Assembly: GCA_005408345.1 (NCBI GenBank)
Contig: SEMN01000331.1
Span: 373,492-437,491, forward strand
DNA from: Macquaria australasica
Taxonomy: Eukaryota > Chordata > Actinopteri > Centrarchiformes > Percichthyidae
DNA: 64,000 nt
Reading direction: 5' to 3'
Part shown: piece after piece, positions 24,201 through 33,200 of the stretch
Position numbering within the stretch: position 1 is the first letter of the stretch
How the letters are laid out: each line of letters begins with the position of its first letter
Program-made: the position numbers and the translations under genes
The notes under the pieces: model-generated
The model's database searches: none
Told to the model about the DNA's origin: nothing
What the model saw: only the letters and a program-made list of their open reading frames with translations

Positions 24201-27200
24201 ATTGAGACAAGGAACTGAATTAAATGCCGATGGAATCACTTCCTTAAATTTAGCTACAGCACTATCAGATAGACATCTAGTATAGGAATGTTTGCCCAAT
24301 GGCGTGCAGTCCAGCAATAGGAATTCAAAAGTTAATAAAAAATGGTCTGATAAAACCGAATTCTGTGGAAAGACTATTAGATGTTCAATTTCAATGCCAT
24401 AGACAAGAACAAGGTCGAGGGTGTGGTTAAAACAGTGAGTGGGTTTATGTACACTCTGACAGAAGCCAATCGAATCTAGTAATGAGATAAACGCAGCACT
24501 AAGGCTATCATTTTCTACATCCACATGAATATCAAAATCACCTACAAGAATTATTTTATCTGTTTTAAGGACTAAACCTGATAAGAACTGAGAATTCAGA
24601 TAAAATTCAGAGTACGGTCCAGGAGCTCGGTACACTATAACAAATAGAATTGGCTGTAGTGTTTTCCAGGTTGGGTGTGAAAGGCTAAGAACAAGGCTTT
24701 GGAACGAGTTATAATTTAGTTTAGGTTTAGGTTTGATTAATAGGCTTGAGTCGAAGATGGCTGCAACTCCACCTCCTCGGCCTGTGCCTCGAGGAATGTG
24801 AGTATTAATGTGACTGGGGGGAGTGGATTCATTTAAGCTAACATATTCATCGTGACACAGCCAGGTTTCAGTAAGACAAAACAAATCAATATTATGATCT
24901 GATATTAGATCGTTTACTAGAACAGCTTTAGATGAGAGAGATCTGATGTTTAAGAGTCCACATTTAATTCTCCTATTTTGTTGTACTGTTGCAGTGGAGG
25001 TTTTACTTTTTAATAGGTTTTTATGTGCAACTCCTCTTCTGTTTACTTTGGATTTAAATAATTTAAGTGGTCAGGGGGCAGACAACCTCTCTGTGGAGTT
25101 TAGGGTGGGTAACTGCTCTAATGGAAGCGCAGAGAAGCGTGTAGGACTGCAACTCTGCATCCTGGTCTGGACCACAGACTGTATTAAGTCTATGGTCTGA
25201 ACTCTGAGTTGTCATGGCTTTGGGCCACTAATAAATTCGGCCAGATTTCTAGATATGAGAGCGGCTCCATCCAAAGTGGGATGAATGTCATCTCTCCTAA
25301 TCAGACCAGGTCTTCTCCAGAAAGTCCGCCAATTATCTACAAAGCCCACATCATTATCATAATCATCATTTTTGGTGCATGTAATGGCATATTCCTTTAT
25401 TTATTGAGTCATTTATTCATTTATTCATTTATTTTTAATTATGGCAGTATCGGTCCTCCATACACACACACACACTAGTTATTTCCAAAGTGCAATAAGG
25501 TGTGGTTCTTAAAAGAAAATAATAAACATTGTTGAATATACATATATCTTATACACATATAAATGCATACATATACCTATGAATATGCACATAATATAAG
25601 TTAAGGCCCTGTTATTACGAAAGACAGAACATACACAATAGGAAGTCTCAATCTCCTTAATATCAAATATCAACTGTGCATGCATGGATGCGTTGAGGTA
25701 GAAAAGTTTAGAAGCTTCCACACAATATTACAGAGCCCTGGAGTGGCCACTGAGAGAAAAAAAATATATAACGAGGCCACGTTTTACTACATCGAGCACT
25801 TGAAGTACAGATACAATTCATTCCAACATTTTGATTAATTCGTTAATTTGTGCGCACGTCTTAATCCAAGTATACCCACCGTGCGTAAAGACGCACACAA
25901 CTCATTCAACAACACCATTAGCTATCCCCTAAATTAAAAAAGCTATTTGCCAGCTGTTTATATGTTTTTTTCTTTTTTTCTAAAACATTCAGTAATTTCA
26001 TTGTCTATGGGTTTGCTCTCTTACATTCTAAATTAATCATGTTCATGCATTAACCATGGACCTTTACTCTAATATTTGCATTCTTTTTAACTAGCCCTAA
26101 TATGCCTTCAGGGCCGAAGGTTGGAATAAGCTGTGATTGTCCGGCAAGTTATCAGAAAATGGACTGAGGTTTTTCGGCAAACTCTTATGTGTGCCTCGTT
26201 ACGTGTACAAGTGCCTTAAGCCGAATTCACATTGAATCAGGCGCTGCGGCGAAAACGCAGATTTTCCCATTCATTTGAATCAGGGTACTGCGTTCAGGCT
26301 GCAGCAGTGCGGGCCGCAGAAGGTGCCGCAAAAAAATCACAGTGGCCTGCCGCGAAAAGGTTGAAACGGATTCAACCTTTGGAGAAACGCAACCCGATGT
26401 CACGCTGCGGCAGCCAATCATGCCGGCGATCAGAGCACCTTAATATTCCACTGTTTACCGAGCAACTGTGAAGATGGAAGAGAGACTGATCGATCGACTC
26501 TGTGATTACTGTTCATCAGCTGTTCAACCCTGTCATGAGGGAGCACAAAGATCTTAATCTCCGTGCAGTGGCTTGGCTTAAATCGGTCTTAAAACTGGGA
26601 TTGCTGGTTAGTATCAGACACTCCCACACCGCTGCACAACCCTGTGGCGAATCACCGCAACGCCTGATTCATTATAAAAACGGCCTTATGCGCGCTCCTT
26701 CAGGAAAACACCAAATACCATGAGGCATTCAATTCAATTCAGTTTTATTTATATAGCGCCATATCATAACAAAGTTATCTCAGGGCACTTTTTCGAATAG
26801 AGCAAGTCTAGACCGACTCTTTATATTTACAGAGACCCAACAGTTCCCACCATGAGCAAGCACTATGCAACAGTGGCAAGGAAAAACTCCCTTTTAACAG
26901 GTAGAAACCTCGAGCAGAACCAGGCTCAAGGTGGGCGGTCATCTGCCTCGACCGGTTGGGTTGACGGGGGAAGGGGGGAGCGGGAGAGAGAGAGCAGGAG
27001 GAAAGAGAACATACAGCAGCACAATACAGTATAGATATGGTAATGGTATTGATGTTAACACCAACGGAAACAACATGAGGTGGCACGCGCACTTACGCTG
27101 ACGCAGCGGCAGGTGAAGATCTGGTTCCAGAACCGGCAGATGAAAATGAAGAAACAGAGCAAACAGAGAAACAGTACGTAAGGCACTTGTATGCGAAACG

Positions 27201-30200
27201 GGGCACACATAAGAGGGGCATACTAACTAAGCTTAGTTAGTTATCAGTTTTATTATTACTAATAACAGAACATTCTGTATTTTACACAATATACAGCTGC
27301 AATCACGTCATGCACAAATGTCAAGAAAACTCACAGTCTTAATGCGCGCACAACAGTATTAATGGGATATTTCCAGCACCCAAACGAATAACATCTCAGT
27401 CATCGGTAAGTTTCCGTTACTGTTTCTCCTGTTTCTCAATGATCTGTAGGGGGCGGGCCAAACTGCTAGGTGTACACAACGTGATTGGATAACCAATAGT
27501 TATAGTTGACTGACAGCTGTGATAACGAATAGGGAACTGATAAACATAAACGAAGATAGAATGAGAAATGTTGTCCTTTTTAACAGTGAGAATTATTATC
27601 ACTCTTTCAGTGGGAGAAAGCATTATCTGTGGCACCAGGAGTCTCCATGAAGTACTGGAAGAAACTCATGCAGAGGTAAAACATGTTTTTTGTTTTTTTG
27701 GCTTTGTAACAGTAAAAGTGAAATACAGCAAATATTTCATGTCCTGTACCACATGTTTTACCAGTGTAATAATACTTACTACTCTTCTCAAAGGGTAGTA
27801 TAGCTGCTGTTCTGAATTGCATTATGATGTATAGTTGTTGCTTTTATAGACCCCTTTCACAGCAGACATTTTAACTTGATTATAAAGAGTACGGTCTAGA
27901 TCTGCTCTATATGAAAGTGCCGTGAGATAATTTCTGTTATGATTTCACGTTATATAAATAAAATTGAATTGACTTGTCATAGCAGGAAAAGCACAGACAT
28001 TACTTATAACATTAAGATATCTTGTGGTGCTACCAGATGAACGCTGCACTGAAGCTAGCATGTTTTGACTTGTGATGCCGCCTGATATTAGCAACCTTGC
28101 ATACAGCAATTGTCATTTGGCAAATCAAACAGTGATTTAGGATTGGTATGAGGTAGCAAAATAAAGGCAAATTCACCTGTCCATTTTTCACTGAATTACC
28201 TGTTTTCATTGTCAACCATTTGATGTTTGTTGTTGTGATGAGGGCAATAAGGGAAGAATGGGGACAATTGCACCCCAGAAAATACTGTCTCAAGATTTGT
28301 TACTGACACAAGACAGAGACATATTTTCACAATAAACTAAATGTTTAATAATAATAATAATAATAATCAAAATAACTAAATAGGCAGAGACTCGAACTGC
28401 TGGCGAGGAAAAAATAATAGCCAAATTAAAATCACTGAAACCAATAAGGGAAATAGAAATAGTGCTTTATTACAGTTATAGCTAAAAAGGCCTAAATACA
28501 AAATCTAAAACCATAAGTGAACCCTAAAGGATCTAAAACTGTTAGTCCAACATAAACTAAGCTAAACTTGGGAAACTGAGTGGATGCCACTTGTGGACAG
28601 GCAGACTACACTTAAGAGTCTGCAAGGGTGCTACCGCATACTTACCTCAGGTGCAAAATAGCAATCCCCACGACAAAAATGGTGCAATCTACACTTGTGT
28701 CCCAGTGCATTTATTCACATGCATAAAGTGTAGGGACCTCACCATAGGTGAATAGAATATGGCACTCTGTTTCACTGAAAGAAAGAGAACTAATACAAAA
28801 AGAATCAAACTAATGGCAAATAGGAGAAGTTTGCACTCAGGAATTTCTGCCAGGCAGACAGTCCTAAAGGCAAACTTCTCCCACATGCCCCGCGCAGGTC
28901 AGGTGTACGTGAACTTTTCTCAGAAATCAAGTGTCACCACTTGCACTGCATAGATTGCAGATAGGCTGATATGCAACTTTAACAGCCAAGGGACATTATT
29001 GAACATTTACTAATTGGTAAACAAAAAATTCCCAGTGTGAATCAATTTATGGGCCGTAAGTTGAGTATCACTGGTCTGTTGTGTCCACCCCTTGTATGCT
29101 TCATGTAGACTTGAGTAGAGCTTTTGTTTGGGTATTAAGTTTGTGTAAGGCTTGTTGTTTTGGGTTTTTACCAGATTTTCTAAAAGGCATAATTCTGTTA
29201 GAACCACATTTCACTTAAATTAGTTGTTTGTATGCGTCCAAATGTTCTCCCAGGACACTGTTTACTCTAAAGACCTTTTACAGTAACAGAGATCTTGTGT
29301 GGCAAGGGCAGCTCAGAATATGCTTTAAAGCAAGAGAGAAAAAAAGGGAGAGAACAAAAGAAAAAACAGCTGCTGATTATGCAGCAGATCAGGGAGAGGT
29401 CTCTAAATAATTTTAGATGATAAATAATAAAAAATCTGAAAATGTAACAAACGCAGAATGTTTGTGCTGCAAATGGTGTACAGCAGAGTCAGATACCCAT
29501 GCAGTCCACGTGAACAACTCTTTTTTCAGGAGTGTTTGTTAAGCAAACAATGTCAAAGCTTTTTCAATATTTGTATTGTTACATTCTTACTGTCTGATTT
29601 TAACTGGGATTATATTGACACAGCAAAAACACAAATGATAAACCTTTATGTGTTGCATGTTGTTTATGATAATCTGTTATTTGTATGTGTAATTTTAATA
29701 TGCTCATGTCGCAGGAGAGCTGACCAGCTGATAGCTGAGGATAATGATGACGCTATCCCATACTGCATCGCCACAGGAGACATAAAAAAACTTGTAACTT
29801 TCTTCACTGGCAGAGGACAACTGCTAGAAGCCTTAATAATAGCACAGGTACAGAGAGGGAGGGGATAAAGACACTGATGGAGTAATGAGATGACAGGTAA
29901 CCATAGTTTTCCTCAGGAGTGGATGAATGGTAGATCTTAAATGGTTCCAGATGGATGCATGAGGAGGAGGGGTGGATAAATAAGTAATGGGAGATAAAGA
30001 CAGAGAGGTAAAGAAATACTTGAATAATGATTTTGATGGTTGTGGTAATATTGATCAGAAATGATAAAAATAATAATATTCTTTATTTTTAGGGAGCGTA
30101 TGAAGGGAACATTCGTGCACCTCAAAGCTCCCCAGTTAACCACACCACTAATGACGTGGATAACAGACAACAATACCAGAGGTGAAGCAGACACACACAC

Positions 30201-33200
30201 ACACAAACACACTGATAACATTCTGGTATTGATTTATCTTTGTTGTATAAGTTGAAACTAACATTTAATCAAAATGGGCAGCACAAATCTGGTACACAGC
30301 TACAAATACATTTAGACTGAAGCTGCTGTTAACTAACATATTGTGTTGATACTGTCTTCAAACAGACAGAGTCAGGCAAACAACTAAGTAGTTTAGCAGC
30401 CAACAGGTAATTAAATGTGGAACTCTCTTCTCACTCTCTTTTTACTGTGACTGGGATAGTGATAATGTAGACGTCACTATGACAATCTTTAAATATTACC
30501 CTTTTTTACAAACAATATTATTAGGGGTTACTTTTGGCAAGTTGTTCTTTTCAGCGTGGAAAATCACTGCAGTATTAAGGTTGTCATGAGAAACAAAAAT
30601 CCAGTTGAAAGCTATACTATCTAGATTATCCAACCAAATTCCAAACAGTTTGTAGTTTGCTCAGTCAAGGAGAACAGAGTCAACTTGGATTCATGTAATT
30701 TCCAGTGGATTCCAGCAGTGATTAAGTTTCTTAGTGGAAAAAGTCAAAATGCCCATAGTAACTTCTGTGTGATTTAAGTCCTGCAGCATAATCAACTTCT
30801 CCTTTGCCCATCCATATGCTCCGAACACTCATATTTTTGCCAAAATATGACTAAATACACTGTTTCCATCCCAATATTCATGGTACTGCAAGTGGATCAC
30901 ACTTATATATTTATAACCTAACATGTGTGTTTGTTATTGAGTATGTTTCCTTGTGTTCAGTCTGAATGAATAAAAAAGTAATGTGGAGAAATGGATCAAC
31001 CAATTATAGTGTCTAAAAAAGACTATACCTAGACCATACCTAAATGTGGTTAGCAAAACCTCTACACTCAAAGTCTTGTAGAAAACAAAATAAGCTTGGC
31101 GTCCTTGCTGGAAAACTTTAGATTAATTTGACCTAAATTAGTCCCAGAATATTTGTGAGCTGATGTGTTTGGATCACAATCCCTGGCTTTATTTTGTTCT
31201 TTTTCTGTCCAGTCTCCTCCATAAGGTATGTAAGGAACTAGCTGAGTGGTACTTCCAGGATGGATGTTCTGTCCTGGCAGCATGCTGCCACCTAGCTGTG
31301 GACAACATCAAGGTACACACCAGAATCTGTGTATGTCACCATTAGTTTCACTAGCAAGGACCACACCATCAACAAGATGCATTTAAATGATTCACTAGGA
31401 AAATGATTGGTGTGCGAGGCTTGGAACTTGCTTGTGTTCTTCTTCTTGCTGACTGCAGTGTGGAGAAGCTTTGGTAGGGAATTTGATAGCACCTGGGCAT
31501 GACAAACCCCCAAAACTTCCAGTTACTTAAGACAAGATTGAGTGGATCTGAGATCTTTGAGATCCGAATGGTGATATGCTATGGCCCATGATTTGTATTG
31601 AGTGTTCTGGGATGCCATTGCTGGAGGCCAAGGTGGCGGCTCTGATCCTGAAGGAGTATCTGGAGTAATGGATGGAAGACATGCTGGACAAGGAGAATAC
31701 ATGACAGAAGTGCTGGTGGAACCAGAATTGAGTAGCCACTCACAGATGAAGAGAGGATATGTCATGGTTATGCTCTGGAATTGCACGTAGTTTGCAAGGG
31801 TCTCGAAAGGATTCAGTGGTGATTGGACTTTTAAGTAAAAGACAGGTGTAAGCTGACCAAATTGATTGGTTTTAGTTCACTTTAAGTAGATGGTGTTGTC
31901 TGAGAAATAAGACGTCTGAAATGGGCGTAGGTAATGAAACAGGTCACAGGTTTTGCAGGACCGTTCATAGCCCCACAGAATGGCTGCAGCCTTTTATGGG
32001 TTAGATTTCAAAGAGAGCGGAGGAAGCGACCTGGCATTCACTTGCGAACTCTGGGGATTATTCTGCTGCAAACCATCTTCCATTGTAGAAATCCCCAAAA
32101 CTGGCAGAAAGAGTGGCGCCAGTGTACAGATGGATGTTGTGTAGGTGAGTCAGTTGTTCGTTGTAGAAGAATGTGCTCCCGTTCCAGTTGGCGAGAAGAT
32201 TGAGCCAAAGATGGAATTCAGCACAGCTTGGACTGTCCAGGGAGATGGAATTCAAGAGTGCAGGGTGAAGTTGATGGTTGCCTGCTGGGCTGAAATGGGT
32301 TGAAAGGGAAGACCAGAGTTAATTAAGGAAGGAAGCAAGCTAGAGCAAGCTGCTGCGGTTGCTGGAAGTGGGCAGCAGGGGGCGCTGGCTGATGTGATTG
32401 CTGGAGCTTGATGGCAGGGGGCGCTGACGTCCCGGTGACATTTGCTCCAGATGATGTAGGCTGCTGGTGCTGGTGTTGAAAAACCTGATGGGAGGTGGAG
32501 GGCCCCGGAATTCTGGTGTTGGGTTCTCCATTTGAAGTAGGTAATAATGTTAAATATTGACAAGAGGTGGTTGCTGAAGCCCTGGTGTTTTTTGTTCTGG
32601 CTGATGACTCCTGTCTTTGCTTTTGTTGTTGGCCTTTCTGCTGTCTTTGAGCTGGACGATATAGGTGAACTGTCCCTTTAACAGGGACGCTGACGTCGCG
32701 TTGTGTTGTTGGGGTGTACGTGATGACATCACCTGGAAGAGAGCTAGTGTTGAAGGAACGGTGGGCACTACAGGCTGACATGAGAGCGTTCCTTTATCTT
32801 TGAGCGTTTTTTGAAGGGTGGCTATGGTCTTCTCAGAGATTTTTGATGAAGGCTGGTTGTCAGGGGACCTTGTTGGAGCGTAGTGAATGTTGCGACCGGC
32901 TATGTGTTGAGAGACCCGAGTAGTCGGGACGATGACTGAAGAGAGGCTGAAGTTGTCCTTGGAGGCGATTGAGTCTGAGAACTGCATCGTCTGATGGGGA
33001 TAGTGAGACGTCCATACTCAAGAAGGGGTGAGTGGATGGATGAAGTTTGTGGTAGGATAGCTCACTTTGAGTGAGCTCGAGAATAGCACAGGATTAGGTG
33101 GGTATTTATAGGAATGCCGGAAGTGGCGCAATTGAGGTGTGGTCCTGCTCTTGAAACTCTAGATAGTATATTTGTTTGTATATTTGCATTGTGCCCTGCT

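Larger units (their letters stand above)
21301..25360 (-). mobile_element. L2/CR1-like LINE (copy 2), 5'-truncated in ORF1
   Basis: The minus-strand element runs from its 5' end at about 25,360, inside ORF1 by comparison with 35,138-40,100, through ORF2 to a (TTGAA)n tail. The ORF2 protein has an apurinic endonuclease part (FCLTETWL near 24,880) and a reverse transcriptase (FDTIDHHILL, then HGVPQGSVLGPILFTLY and YADDTQLYLS near 22,930). Its frame is broken near 23,820, 23,150 and 22,835. By eye it is nearly identical to copy 3, so insertion looks recent. It lies inside the right arm of a foldback. Confidence 0.92.
19241..25463. mobile_element. Nested long-arm foldback element in wdr17 intron 18
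   Basis: The left arm (about 19241-19916) and right arm (20673-21300, resuming 25365-25463) are inverted copies. The outer ends read 'tatgggggaccgaaactgcc' and the complement of 'ggcagtatcggtcctccata'. The inner ends are 'tatggaatattatatcattc' and its complement. The right arm is split by an L2 (21301-25360), and the original short loop (about 75 bp) is split by a solo LTR (19945-20622). The arms carry tandem 18-20-bp subrepeats. No transposase is seen, so the element is non-autonomous and of unknown superfamily. The apparent reading frames in the arms (129 aa on the minus strand, 92 aa on the plus strand) are subrepeat-driven. Confidence 0.85.
31520..33180 (-). mobile_element. DIRS-like (tyrosine-recombinase) retrotransposon remnant
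   Basis: On the minus strand, in 5'-3' order: Gln/Pro/Ser-rich gag-like frames (32987-32550 and 32781-32323), an RNase H-like piece (32255-32058: WLNLLANWNGSTFFY, then IHLYTGATLSASFG and FYNGRWFA), and a tyrosine-recombinase C-terminal piece (31739-31527: YSRYSFRIRAATLASSNGIP). The last resembles the DIRS-family HSFRxGAAT-type motif. The reverse transcriptase and most of the recombinase are missing. The RNase H Asp of the usual YTDA is Gly. It is a deleted, inactive copy in wdr17 intron 22. Confidence 0.65.
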
